This document shows, piece by piece, positions 1 through 8,537 of a stretch of 64,000 bases of DNA (the first letter of the stretch is position 1; every line of letters begins with the position of its first letter). The notes below the pieces were generated by a model. The model had not been told where the DNA came from. It ran no database searches and worked only from the letters and a program-made list of their open reading frames with translations. Origin of the DNA: Camelimonas fluminis (lineage in GTDB: Bacteria > Pseudomonadota > Alphaproteobacteria > Rhizobiales > Beijerinckiaceae); contig NZ_BNCG01000001.1 of the NCBI RefSeq assembly GCF_014656355.1, positions 251,184-315,183 on the forward strand. Reading direction: 5' to 3'. Made by a program: the position numbers and the translations under genes.

Positions 1-540
1 TATGTCATCGCCCAGACCACTGACGGCGTGGTCATCGTCGACCAGCACGCGGCGCATGAGCGGCTGGTGTATGAGCGGCTGAAGGCCCAGCGCGCCGTAC
101 AGGGCGTCGCCCGGCAATTGCTGCTGGTGCCGGAAGTGGTCGAACTCGATCCGGTGGACGCCGACCGGGTGCTGGCGGCGGCGGAGCAACTGGAAGCGCT
201 GGGGCTGGTGGTGGAAGGGTTTGGCGCCGGCGCCCTGTGCGTGCGCGAAACGCCGGCGCTGCTGAGCAAATGCGATCTGCGCCGGCTGGTGCGCGATGTG
301 GCCGACGCTTTGGCCGAATGGGACCATGTGGGGGCTCTGGAGGAAAAGCTGGATCACGTGCTGGCGACCATGGCCTGCCACGGCTCGATCCGCGCCGGGC
401 GCCGCCTGCGGCCAGAGGAAATGAACGCTTTGCTGCGTGAAATGGAAGCGACGCCGCTGTCCGGCCAGTGCAATCACGGTCGCCCCACCTGGGTGGAGCT
501 GAAGCTGACGGATATCGAGAAGCTGTTCGGGCGGCGCTGA
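1..540 (+). CDS. mutL: DNA mismatch repair protein MutL, C-terminal part (5' end outside window)
   Basis: Mismatch-repair matchmaker; only the C-terminal dimerisation/endonuclease domain (179 codons) lies in the window, and the frame is open from base 1. The nuclease metal motif DQHA-x2-E-x4-E is intact ([12 protein letters not shown]), as are a later ACHGSIR segment and the CxHGRP element (CNHGRPT) near the end. These residues are typical of MutL proteins with latent nicking activity, found in bacteria that lack MutH, which fits an alphaproteobacterium. The gene ends at TGA 538-540 and faces rsmD tail to tail. The N-terminal GHKL ATPase domain must lie upstream of the window. Identification is firm; the endonuclease statement rests on motif knowledge. 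Confidence 0.95.
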   Translation, partial: YVIAQTTDGVVIVDQHAAHERLVYERLKAQRAVQGVARQLLLVPEVVELDPVDADRVLAAAEQLEALGLVVEGFGAGALCVRETPALLSKCDLRRLVRDVADALAEWDHVGALEEKLDHVLATMACHGSIRAGRRLRPEEMNALLREMEATPLSGQCNHGRPTWVELKLTDIEKLFGRR

Positions 541-861
541 GGCGGGAACCCGTGTCAGGCCGCCGGGTTCGCGCTGCCGCGCGCTCTCACTATGCTGACG
601 TTCACCTGACCGGACAGGACGCCAGGCGTAAGCCGCGCCACCAACCTCCGCCCCGTTGCCGGATCTGTTCCTGTCAGCCACGGAGAGCTGCGAGGCTCAT
701 TGCCGGCTCTGGCGCGTCGCATCCGGCCCAGCGCCGGGCAACTCAGCGGAGGCCTGCCGGCGAAGCAGGCGCGGCTGCCCGAAACGCGCGCGGCGTGATG
801 CGTTTTGGGATGCGGGCGGTTATGTGGATCGCGGCGGCGGCCAGCCGTGGAGCATGGTCCC
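541..861. other. Intergenic region between convergent mutL and rsmD
   Basis: 321 bases between the mutL stop and the rsmD stop. Reading frames here are GC-driven shadows without family resemblance or ribosome binding sites. I see no clear terminator hairpin with a T-run, tRNA or repeat. Confidence 0.5.
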
Positions 862-1413
862 TTAAACGCCGCCAAAATAGACGGTGGTGTCGCCGTAGCT
901 GCGTTCCTCATAAGCGGTGAAGCCGTCGGGCCAGGTGAAATTGGCGTCGCTGGCTTCCTCGACGACGATCAGCGCGTCGCCGGTCAGCCAGCCGCCCGTG
1001 CGGGCGCTCGCGAGCGCCTGCTCAGCCAGCCCCTTGCCATAGGGCGGATCGCAGAAAACCATCGAAAATGGCGGCATGCCGCTGATCGCGCCGAGTTTTG
1101 TCGCGTCGCGGCGGAACAGCCGGCTGGTTCCGCCAAGACCCAGTGCATCGACATTGGCGCGGATCAGGCCGCGCGCTTCAGCGGAATCATCGACGAACAG
1201 GGCGAAGGCGGCGCCGCGCGACAGCCCTTCGATCGCCAGCGCGCCCGTGCCGGCGAACAGATCCAGCACCCGGGCGTCGCGCAGCGGGTCGTCATAGGCG
1301 TGGCTGAGCACGTTGAACACCGCCTCTCGCAGCCGGTCCGAGGTGGGACGCACCGCCTGGGTTTTGGGCGAGGCCAGCGCGCGGCCCCGGAACTTGCCGG
1401 CGACAATCCTCAA
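862..1413 (-). CDS. rsmD: 16S rRNA (guanine(966)-N(2))-methyltransferase RsmD
   Basis: SAM-dependent methyltransferase that modifies G966 of 16S rRNA in the 30S subunit. Visible motifs are the SAM-binding LDLFAGTGALAIEGLSRGA and the catalytic DPPYG loop (FCDPPYGKG) of N6/N2 amino-methyltransferases. I place the start at a TTG codon (1411-1413), because the protein then begins (M)RIVAGKFRGRAL like the family and has 183 residues, close to the usual length of about 185. An upstream in-frame TTG at 1464 would add 17 residues without family support. It is often found near rluB in alphaproteobacteria, as here, where both genes are on the minus strand. Confidence 0.9.
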   Translation of the reverse strand: MRIVAGKFRGRALASPKTQAVRPTSDRLREAVFNVLSHAYDDPLRDARVLDLFAGTGALAIEGLSRGAAFALFVDDSAEARGLIRANVDALGLGGTSRLFRRDATKLGAISGMPPFSMVFCDPPYGKGLAEQALASARTGGWLTGDALIVVEEASDANFTWPDGFTAYEERSYGDTTVYFGGV

Positions 1414-1942
1414 GGGGAGACGTCCTGTGTTCGAAGGTTGCCCGCTCGAGCGCTCTCCGATCAACCGGAAACGGCGGATCGATCAGAATTCGCTCAAAAC
1501 AAAAAGAACTGGAGCAGTTCGCGATCCAGATTGATCGAAGCCTGCTTTAAAGCATTTTCCGGAAAAGCGGAAACCAACTTTTCATAAAGAAAATGCGTTG
1601 AATGAAAGCGGTCGAGCATTTTATGCGACCTGGCTTTCACTGGAAATGCTCAAGCGTTTTCAAGCTGGGTCAATGCCGGTTCGCGTGAAGAACCCGTGTT
1701 CGTTCAAACGGATGAAGCGAAAACCTGCTTCTGTATGAACGGATTTCTGCTCCAGGGGGGGCTCAGGTCCACATTCGTATCCCGCATAAAACGGTGGAAT
1801 GAGGATGCCCGCGACACGTGCGGGCATGAGGTGTTGATGCAGCGGGGCGCCATCCGGAGCGGACGTCGCACCGCTGCAAGTGCTTTGGCAAGTACCTTGG
1901 CAAGTACTTTGGCAAGTGCTTTGGCGGCCTGGCGGCGGCGGC
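1414..1942. repeat. Intergenic region packed with degenerate Rhizobiales-type repeats
   Basis: 529 bases between rsmD and the rluB stop. It holds several adjoining repeat-like units. At about 1450-1530 there is a unit with two related half-sites ending in CAAAACAAAAAGAACTGGAG. At 1552-1596 there is a nested inverted repeat, GCATTTTC (1552-1559) against GAAAATGC (1589-1596). At about 1652-1692 there is a unit reading CAAGCGTTTTCAAG... CCGGTTCGCGTGAAGAA. From memory these resemble short dispersed intergenic sequences common in Rhizobiales genomes. No convincing gene is present. Confidence 0.55.
1881..1928. repeat. Four tandem 12-bp units just beyond rluB
   Basis: Four imperfect 12-base units in a row (1881-1892, 1893-1904, 1905-1916, 1917-1928), each a variant of TGCTTTGGCAAG; the last degrades to TGCTTTGGCGGC. 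The array ends 14 bases outside the rluB stop codon (1943-1945). Its period keeps frame, so it may be sequence once part of the repetitive rluB tail. Confidence 0.8.
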
Positions 1943-4483
1943 TCAGCGGCCAGGGCGACCGCGACCACCGCCTGGCTTGCCTCCAAACGGCTTGCCCCCA
2001 AGGGGTTTGCCGCCCGGTTTGCCAAACGGCCTGCCGCCTGAGGGGCGCTCGCCAAACGGCTTGCCGCCGGGCTTTCCAGCGAAAGGCCTGCCGCCGGACG
2101 GTTTGCCGCCGAAGCTCTTTCTGTCGCCAAATTCCCGCCTGTCGCCACCGTCCTGCCGACCGCGCCCATCGCGCCGATCGTCAGCGAAACGGTCGCGGCC
2201 TGGGCCAGGCGCGCGCTCGCCGCGCGGCGGCCTGTCGCCGAAACCGCTGTCACGGGCGCCGAAACCGCCGGAGCGTCCCTTGCCGCCAAATGGCCTGTCG
2301 TTGCTGCGGAAGGGACGGTCGCCAGATGGGCTCCTGTCGCCGAACGCGCGCTCGCCAAAGTCGCCGCCGCGACCCCGGGCATTGCGCCGCGGCTCATCCA
2401 CCGGCTTTTCGCGAACCACCTTTTCCACCAGCACGCGGCGGCCGCCAGGGCTGGCGACGGCGCCAGCGCGGACATGGGCGCGTTGGCCGCTTTCGGCGCG
2501 GGCGGCCAGCGGATCATCGCCGCGACGCGGCTTGCGGCTGCCGGCGCCAGCGCGCGCCGCTTCCGTATCGGCGTCGCGCCAGGTGCTGCGCTTCAGGCCG
2601 ACGCGCGAGCCGACGGCCTTCTGCGGCGCCGGATCGTCAGGGGAGGGGCGCCAGGGGTCCGGCGTGCCGCGCGGCGCCGGCGGGGCGGCTGCGGGCGCGG
2701 TCCGGGCGTAAGTTTCGCCCTCAGCCGCGCGCATCGCCGCCCTGCGGCCGCCAGGCTCGAACCAGCCGTCCTCATGGTCGAACGGCGCGTTGTCCTTCCA
2801 CGGCTTGCCCTTGATGGCCTCGCGGAACTCTTCCTCCACGCCTTCGTCAAACGACGCATCGACCGCCTCTTGCTCGGGCAGGCGGTGCGGAATGCGCGGC
2901 GGCAGCAGCGACGCCGGGCGGCCTTCGCCAGGATCGCGCTCATGCGCCGGAGATTCAAAGTCAACGCCGGCGCGGCGGGCTAGGTCGTCGCCAAGCTGAC
3001 TTTTCAGCACGGCGAGGCGCACCTCGTCGGCGGCGCCCTCCGGAATGTCGCCAAGCTGGAACGGGCCGAAGGAGATGCGGATCAGGCGGTTCACCCTGAG
3101 GCCAAGGTGCTCAAGAATGCGCTTGACCTCACGGTTCTTGCCTTCACGCAGGCCGAGCATCAGCCACACATTGTGGCCTTGCTGGCGCTGGATGCTGGCC
3201 TGCACCGGACCGTAGTGAACCCCGTCGATGGTGACCCCGTCCTCAAGCGCCAGCAGCGCGTCGGGCGTGATCTGACCATAGGCGCGGACGCGATAGCGGC
3301 GCAGCCAGCCAGTTTCGGGGTGCGACAGCACCCGCGCCAGACCGCCGTCGTTGGTGAGCAGCAGCAGGCCTTCGGTGTTGATGTCGAGACGACCGATCGA
3401 GATCACATGCGGCAGGTCGCCCGGCAGGTGCTGGAACACCGTGGGGCGGCCTTCCGGATCGAACTGCGTCGTCACCAGCCCTGCGGGCTTGTTGTAGAGC
3501 CACAGCCGGGTGCGCTCGCGCGCCGGCATCGGCTTGCCGTCGATCAGGATGTGATCGGCCGGGCCGACGTTGATGGCCGGCGACTGGATGACCTGGCCGT
3601 TCACGCTGACGCGGCCGGCGGTGATGATGATCTCGGCGTCGCGGCGTGAGGCCACGCCAGAGCGGGCCATCACCTTCGCCAGACGCTCGCGGCCATCGGG
3701 ACGCTCGACGCGCTCGGTCTGCGGACGCGGACGGTTGCGATCGGGGCGATCTCGCTCCTGACGCCCGGCCGGGCGATCGCTGAAACGTTCGCTGTAGCTG
3801 CCGCGACCGCTCTCCGGGCGCGGGCGACCGGAAAAGGCTGGCCTGGCGTCGCCATAGTGGCCGGCGTCGCGCCGGGGCGCGCCGTCGCGCTTGCCGAAGC
3901 CCCGCTTCTCAAAGCCTCTGTTTTCGCCGCCATGGCGGCTGAAGTCGCGCTCGCCGCCGAAGCGACGGTCGCCGTCACGCCCGTCCTGACGCCCGGCGAA
4001 GCCACGCGGACGCTCTTGTCCCCCGCGTTCCTGCCCACCGCGTTCCTGCCAGTGGCGTTTCTGCCCGTCGCGCTCTGGTCTGCCGCGCGCCGGTCCGCCA
4101 CGCTCCTGGTGCGGACGATCCTGACGCGGACGGTCCTGGCCGAAGCGCGGGTTGTCGGGACGCTCGCCGCGGAATGGCCGGGGGCCGCGATCCGGCCGGC
4201 CTGGGCCGCCTTCCGGCCGGCGTTCGCCGAAACCGCGCTTCTCGCCGAAGGGGCGCTTCTCGCCGAAGGGCGGCCTGTCGCCGCCGCGACCGCCGCGCGC
4301 GCCAAAGCCGCCGCCTGCGGGCTTGCCGCCAGCGGGTCTGTCGCCGCGCGAGTCCCGGTCGCGTCCGCCACCGAAGCCGCCAGTTCTGGATCCGCGCGCG
4401 CCGCCGCCGTCACGGCCGCCGCCATTGCCATTGCCGCCGCGTCCTGGGCGGGGCGGGCGCCTGTTATCCGTTTTGTCCGTCAT
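1943..4483 (-). CDS. rluB: RluB-family 23S rRNA pseudouridine synthase with very long disordered arms
   Basis: Predicted to isomerise a uridine (U2605 in E. coli numbering) of 23S rRNA. The conserved core is central: an S4 RNA-binding domain from about residue 264 (RLAKVMARSGVASRRDAEI) and the catalytic domain with the Asp of GRLDINTEG at residue 367, followed by the LREGKNREVKRIL segment. The protein has 846 residues against about 290 for E. coli RluB. Residues 1-260 and about 500-846 are low complexity, rich in Gly, Arg, Asp, Lys and Phe, with RGG-like and FG-like repeats such as GERPSGGRPFGKPGGKPLGG. I place the start at ATG 4483 (MTDKTDNRR); the frame runs further upstream but that part overlaps divergent tadA. 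Shorter RGD/RGG-rich extensions are common in rhizobial RluB. Confidence 0.88.
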   Translation of the reverse strand: MTDKTDNRRPPRPGRGGNGNGGGRDGGGARGSRTGGFGGGRDRDSRGDRPAGGKPAGGGFGARGGRGGDRPPFGEKRPFGEKRGFGERRPEGGPGRPDRGPRPFRGERPDNPRFGQDRPRQDRPHQERGGPARGRPERDGQKRHWQERGGQERGGQERPRGFAGRQDGRDGDRRFGGERDFSRHGGENRGFEKRGFGKRDGAPRRDAGHYGDARPAFSGRPRPESGRGSYSERFSDRPAGRQERDRPDRNRPRPQTERVERPDGRERLAKVMARSGVASRRDAEIIITAGRVSVNGQVIQSPAINVGPADHILIDGKPMPARERTRLWLYNKPAGLVTTQFDPEGRPTVFQHLPGDLPHVISIGRLDINTEGLLLLTNDGGLARVLSHPETGWLRRYRVRAYGQITPDALLALEDGVTIDGVHYGPVQASIQRQQGHNVWLMLGLREGKNREVKRILEHLGLRVNRLIRISFGPFQLGDIPEGAADEVRLAVLKSQLGDDLARRAGVDFESPAHERDPGEGRPASLLPPRIPHRLPEQEAVDASFDEGVEEEFREAIKGKPWKDNAPFDHEDGWFEPGGRRAAMRAAEGETYARTAPAAAPPAPRGTPDPWRPSPDDPAPQKAVGSRVGLKRSTWRDADTEAARAGAGSRKPRRGDDPLAARAESGQRAHVRAGAVASPGGRRVLVEKVVREKPVDEPRRNARGRGGDFGERAFGDRSPSGDRPFRSNDRPFGGKGRSGGFGARDSGFGDRPPRGERAPGPGRDRFADDRRDGRGRQDGGDRREFGDRKSFGGKPSGGRPFAGKPGGKPFGERPSGGRPFGKPGGKPLGGKPFGGKPGGGRGRPGR

Positions 4484-4526
4484 TGCGGCGTGATAGCAGA
4501 GGCGGGGCCGCTTAGCGAGAAGATCA

Positions 4527-5009
4527 ATGCAGGATGATCGCATGGAAAATGCGCGATGGACGCGGGGCGCCGGCTCGATGATGGATGCGGCCCTGGGCGA
4601 GGCCCGCGCCGCCGGGGCGCGCGGCGAGACGCCGATCGGCGCCGTGGTGGTGCGCGATGGGGTTGTGATCGCCAGCGCCGGCAACCGTCCGCGTGAGTTG
4701 AAGGACCCCACCGCCCACGCGGAAATCCTTGCAATCCGCGCCGCCGCCGCTGTTCTGGGCAACGAGCGGCTGATCGGTTGTGATCTTTATGTGACCCTTG
4801 AGCCGTGTCCGATGTGCGCGGCGGCGATTTCCTTCGCCCGCATCCGGCGGCTGTATTACGGCGCCGCCGACCCCAAGGGCGGGGCCGTTGACAGCGGCGT
4901 GCGCCTTTACGCCTCACCCACCTGTCATCATGCGCCGGAAGTCTATGGCGGCATCAGCGAGACAGCCTCAGCGACGCTGTTGCGGGATTTCTTCGCCGCA
5001 AAGCGCTGA
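4527..5009 (+). CDS. tadA: tRNA-specific adenosine deaminase TadA
   Basis: Zinc deaminase converting A34 to inosine in the tRNA-Arg(ACG) anticodon. The 160-residue protein carries the zinc ligand and proton-shuttle motif HAEILA and the second motif PCPMCAAA, in the usual order and spacing. The gene starts 43 bases from the divergent rluB start, so the two probably share a promoter region; the rluB/tadA pair is classical in alphaproteobacteria. ATG 4527 follows GAGAAG at a suitable distance; ATG 4542, preceded by AGGAT, is a possible alternative. Essential in most bacteria. Confidence 0.94.
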   Translation: MQDDRMENARWTRGAGSMMDAALGEARAAGARGETPIGAVVVRDGVVIASAGNRPRELKDPTAHAEILAIRAAAAVLGNERLIGCDLYVTLEPCPMCAAAISFARIRRLYYGAADPKGGAVDSGVRLYASPTCHHAPEVYGGISETASATLLRDFFAAKR

Positions 5010-5077
5010 AACAGGGCGCGAATCAGTTCCGGCCGGGCGAGGGCAATCCCGGCGCGCGGCGAGGCTGGCGTTTGCGA

Positions 5078-6349
5078 TCAGACCTTGCTCGCCAGCACCT
5101 TGTCGACGCGCCTTCCGTCCATGTCGATTACCTCGAAGCGCCAGCCGAGCGCCTCGACGGCTTCCCCGGTTTGCGGCAGACGGCGCATGGCGTCGATCAC
5201 CAGGCCGGCGACGGTGTCGTAGTCGCGTTCCTCAGGCAGATCGAGACCGAGCAGATCGCCGAGTTCATCCACATACATGGAGCCTGAGAGCAGCCAGGAG
5301 CCGTCCTGCCGCTGCACCGCGTCCTCATCGTCCGGCTCGTCGGAAATGAAGGCGCCGACAATGGCCTCCAGTGCGTCGGCGGGCGTGACCACGCCTTCGA
5401 AATGGCCGTATTCGTCATAGACCAGCGCCATGGGCACGGCCGACTTCTGCAGGGCCTCAAGCACATCAAGGGCGCTGAGCGTGTCCGGCGCCACCGGGGC
5501 CGCCCGCACATGGCTGCGGATGTCGAGGGGCGCGCCGGCGCGCAGGCCGCGCAGCAGGTCGCGCGCCACCACCACGCCGATGACATTGTCGGCGTCGCCC
5601 TCAATCACCGGGAAGCGCGAGTGCGGACTCTCGGCGATCTGGGCGTAGATGGCGGCGTCATCGTCATCGACATTGATCCAGTCCACCTCCATGCGCGGCG
5701 TCATCAGGCCGCGCACCGAGCGGTCGCCGAGGCGCAGCACGCCGCCGATCATGCGGTGCTCGGCCGGCTCGATCACGCCGGCGGTGCGGGCTTCGGCGAC
5801 GATGGTGCGGATTTCATCGTCGGTGATGGAGCTGCCGCCGTCGTCGCGGGCGCCCAGCAGCCACATCAGGGCGCGGGTGGTGACATTGAGAAACCACACC
5901 AGCGGCGCCGCCGCCTTCGACAACGCCGCCATGGGCGGAGCCATGACGCATGCGATAGGCTCCGGATGGCGCAGGGCGAACTGCTTGGGGACCAGCTCGC
6001 CGATAACCACCGACATGAAGGTGATCACGGCGACGACGCCGCCATAGCCCAGGGCGTCGGACATCTGGCGGCTGAAGCCGAACCCGGAGAGGATCTCTGA
6101 AACCCGGCCGCCCAGCGCGGCGCCCGACACGGCGCCGGCGAGGATGCCGATCAGCGTGATGCCGATCTGCACGGTGGGCAGGAAGCGGCCGGGCTCTTCC
6201 GACAGCGCCAGCGCCGCCTCGGCGCCGCGTTGGCCGCGTTCAGCCATCACGCGCAGGCGGGAGGCGCGGGAGGAGACGATTGCGAGTTCGGAAAGCGCGA
6301 AAAGGCCGTTAAGAACGATAAGCAGAAAGGCGATTAAAAGTTCAAGCAC
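5078..6349 (-). CDS. Hemolysin-family (CorC/HlyC) membrane protein, DUF21 plus CBS pair
   Basis: A 423-residue inner-membrane protein of the UPF0053 family. The N-terminal DUF21 part (about 1-190) has several hydrophobic segments, starting LLIAFLLIVLNGLFALSE and including the VVIGELVPKQFAL element typical of the family. Two CBS domains follow (about 205-330, with TPRMEVDWINVDDD and VYDEYGHFEGVVTPAD), then a C-terminal CorC_HlyC domain. Family members are linked to Mg2+/Co2+ efflux or resistance, but substrate cannot be read from the sequence. It starts with GTG at 6349. It faces tadA tail to tail and is divergent from the ABC transporter. Confidence 0.85.
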   Translation of the reverse strand: MLELLIAFLLIVLNGLFALSELAIVSSRASRLRVMAERGQRGAEAALALSEEPGRFLPTVQIGITLIGILAGAVSGAALGGRVSEILSGFGFSRQMSDALGYGGVVAVITFMSVVIGELVPKQFALRHPEPIACVMAPPMAALSKAAAPLVWFLNVTTRALMWLLGARDDGGSSITDDEIRTIVAEARTAGVIEPAEHRMIGGVLRLGDRSVRGLMTPRMEVDWINVDDDDAAIYAQIAESPHSRFPVIEGDADNVIGVVVARDLLRGLRAGAPLDIRSHVRAAPVAPDTLSALDVLEALQKSAVPMALVYDEYGHFEGVVTPADALEAIVGAFISDEPDDEDAVQRQDGSWLLSGSMYVDELGDLLGLDLPEERDYDTVAGLVIDAMRRLPQTGEAVEALGWRFEVIDMDGRRVDKVLASKV

Positions 6350-6573
6350 CGGTTACAGGCAAGCTTGCTCAGCCGCCTCTCCCTCAGAAGGCAAGGGAGG
6401 ATGAGGTTTCTGCTTCTGCAAATCAATAGGCGCAAATCAACAAGCCATGGCGAGAGGTTGAGGAGCGCGTTCGGGCGTTCGCGGCCTGGCGCGATGCGGA
6501 ATACGAGGCCGTCGCGCACCCGCGACGCATGTCGGGTTTGGCGCCGCGTCACCCCTTTGTCATAGTTCGGTAA

Positions 6574-6693
6574 CCGGCGGGTTTGATATGGTAAAAGCCC
6601 GGCGAACCTGCTCTATGGTGCGCCAGCCAGCCCCATTCGCACGTCTCCTCCGGGCTGGGCTTTTTTGCAGAAGGCCGCGCAGGTTCCCGCCAG
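6574..6693 (+). promoter_or_regulatory. Candidate structured leader (attenuator) of the ABC transporter
   Basis: The region lies between divergent genes yet contains a plus-strand terminator-like hairpin, CCAGCCC (6627-6633) with GGGCTGG (6652-6658) followed by GCTTTTTT, only 28 bases before the permease ATG. An outer stem is possible between AACCTG (6605-6610) and CAGGTT (6680-6685), flanked by GGCG/CGCC. The same AACCTGC can instead pair with GCGGGTT (6577-6583). The downstream arm overlaps the only SD-like sequence before ATG 6694, so both transcriptional and translational control are conceivable. I do not recognise it as a known riboswitch class. Confidence 0.4.
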
Positions 6694-8427
6694 ATGATCA
6701 CGCAACCGTTCCTGGGCCGTCGATGGTTTCCAAATGTTTGGGATATCGTCGCTTTCGCCCTGCTGGTCGCGATCATGGTCAGCATCGCCATGGGCGCGCG
6801 CGACGCCGCGGCGCCGCTGGAGGCGTTGCGTTCTCCGCCGGTCACCACTGATCCGGCGCATCTGCCTTATTACGCGCTGCGCACCACTTTGCGCATGCTC
6901 GCCGCCATGGCGGCGTCGCTGGCCTTCACCATGGCTTTTGGCGCGTTGTGCATCCGCAGCCGCAAGCTGGCGATGGTGCTGGAGCCGGCGGTCGACATCC
7001 TGCAATCGGTGCCGGTGCTGGGCTTTCTCACCTTCACCATCACGTTCTTCCTGGGGCTGTTTCCCGGCCAGATCATCGGCGCGGAATTCGCCGCCGTGTT
7101 CGCCATTTTCACCAGCCAGGCGTGGAACATGGCGCTGAGCTTCCTGCAGTCGGCGCGCAATACGCCGCGCGACCTGGAGGAGGCGGCGGCCAGCCTGCAA
7201 CTGTCCGCCTGGCAGAAATTCTGGCGCCTGACCGTGCCCTTCGCCATGCCCGGGCTGGTGTGGAACATGATGATGTCCATGTCGGGCGGCTGGTTCTTCA
7301 TCGTCGCATCGGAGGCGCTGACGGTTGGCGACCAGCACATCATCCTGCCTGGCGTTGGCTCCTATCTGGCCAGGGCGGTGGATGAAGGCAATCTGCACGC
7401 GGTCGGCTACGCCACGCTGACCATGATCGTCGTCATTCTCATCTATGACCAGGTTCTGTTCAGGCCGCTGACAGCCTGGGCCGACAAGTTCCGCATGACG
7501 GGCGACGGCGGCGACGCCGCCGAGGCGCCTGGCGCGTGGCTGCTGGATTTTTTCCGCCGCACCCGGGTGCTGCGGGCGATCGTGGCGCCGGCGGGGGGCC
7601 TGCTGCGCCAGCTCGGGCAGTTGCGGCTGGATGGCGGACCAGGCCGGCGCCGGCGCATCATGCCGCAGCTGCCGCCCGGGATCGCCCGGATGCTCGACCT
7701 GTTGTGGATGGTGGTCGTGGTCGTCGGGGCGCTGTGGGCGTCGTGGCTGATCATCTCCTTCATTCGCGTCACACTTGCTCCGGCGGATTTTGTCGAGGCG
7801 ATCCGGCTCGGCTGCTTCACTTTCCTGCGGGTGATGGCGGTGGTGATCCTCGCCAGCATTTTCTGGACGCCAATTGGCGTGTGGATCGGCATGCGGCCGT
7901 GGGTGGCGGTGCGGGCGCAGCCCATTGTCCAGTTCGCCGCCGCGTTCCCCGCCAACCTGCTGTTTCCCGTGGTGGTGGCGGGCATCGTCGCCTTTCACGG
8001 CAATCCCAATATCTGGCTGACCGTGCTGATGGCTCTTGGCGCCCAGTGGTACATCCTGTTCAACGTGATCGCTGGGGCCAGCGCCATTCCGGGCGATCTG
8101 CGCGAAGCCGGTCGCAGCCTGAGCCTGAGGGGAGCGCTGCGCTGGCGCACGCTCATCCTGCCGGGGATTTTGCCCTATTATGTCACCGGCGCGCTCACCG
8201 CCGCCGGCGGAGCCTGGAACGCCAGCATCGTGGCGGAAATCGCCCAATGGGGCAGCGTGAAGCTGGTGGCGGCCGGGCTTGGCTCCTACATCGCCCAGGC
8301 GTCGGAGGCGGGGGATCTGCCGCGCGTGGTGCTCGGCGTCACCGTCATGTCGCTGTTCGTGCTGGCGCTGAACCGGGTGCTGTGGTTGCCATTGCGCGGC
8401 TGGATCGAGCGCCGGTTCCGGCTGTGA
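6694..8427 (+). CDS. ABC transporter, duplicated permease (two permease domains fused)
   Basis: A 577-residue inner-membrane permease made of two tandem binding-protein-dependent transport domains (about 75-270 and 370-570), each with an EAA-type cytoplasmic loop (EEAAASLQLSAWQKFWRLT; REAGRSLSLRGALRWRTLIL). NitT/TauT-type permeases are usually about 260 residues and act as dimers; here both halves are in one chain, as in the anion-transport duplicated permease family (COG4986 as I recall it). A charged linker of about 100 residues joins the halves. The ATPase gene follows after 110 bases on the same strand, but no periplasmic binding protein is encoded nearby, so substrate is unknown; anion or metal uptake would be guesses. 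Confidence 0.88.
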   Translation: MITQPFLGRRWFPNVWDIVAFALLVAIMVSIAMGARDAAAPLEALRSPPVTTDPAHLPYYALRTTLRMLAAMAASLAFTMAFGALCIRSRKLAMVLEPAVDILQSVPVLGFLTFTITFFLGLFPGQIIGAEFAAVFAIFTSQAWNMALSFLQSARNTPRDLEEAAASLQLSAWQKFWRLTVPFAMPGLVWNMMMSMSGGWFFIVASEALTVGDQHIILPGVGSYLARAVDEGNLHAVGYATLTMIVVILIYDQVLFRPLTAWADKFRMTGDGGDAAEAPGAWLLDFFRRTRVLRAIVAPAGGLLRQLGQLRLDGGPGRRRRIMPQLPPGIARMLDLLWMVVVVVGALWASWLIISFIRVTLAPADFVEAIRLGCFTFLRVMAVVILASIFWTPIGVWIGMRPWVAVRAQPIVQFAAAFPANLLFPVVVAGIVAFHGNPNIWLTVLMALGAQWYILFNVIAGASAIPGDLREAGRSLSLRGALRWRTLILPGILPYYVTGALTAAGGAWNASIVAEIAQWGSVKLVAAGLGSYIAQASEAGDLPRVVLGVTVMSLFVLALNRVLWLPLRGWIERRFRL

Positions 8428-8537
8428 AACCCATTTGACGCATTCTTCCGGCGGCCGGTTGTCTTCCCGCCGGGAAATGCCGCAAGAGCCCTGAAATCGA
8501 CGCGCCCGGCTTTGGCGCGCAAGCGGAGTGCAAGCGG

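Noticed and set aside
1660..2517. Minus-strand frame in the rluB tail and repeat area (285 codons)
   Set aside because: Out of frame with the recognisable rluB reading and driven by the repetitive sequence.
6627..6666. Hairpin as a simple terminator of the upstream gene
   Set aside because: The upstream gene (5078-6349) is on the opposite strand, so a plus-strand terminator cannot serve it; leader role preferred.
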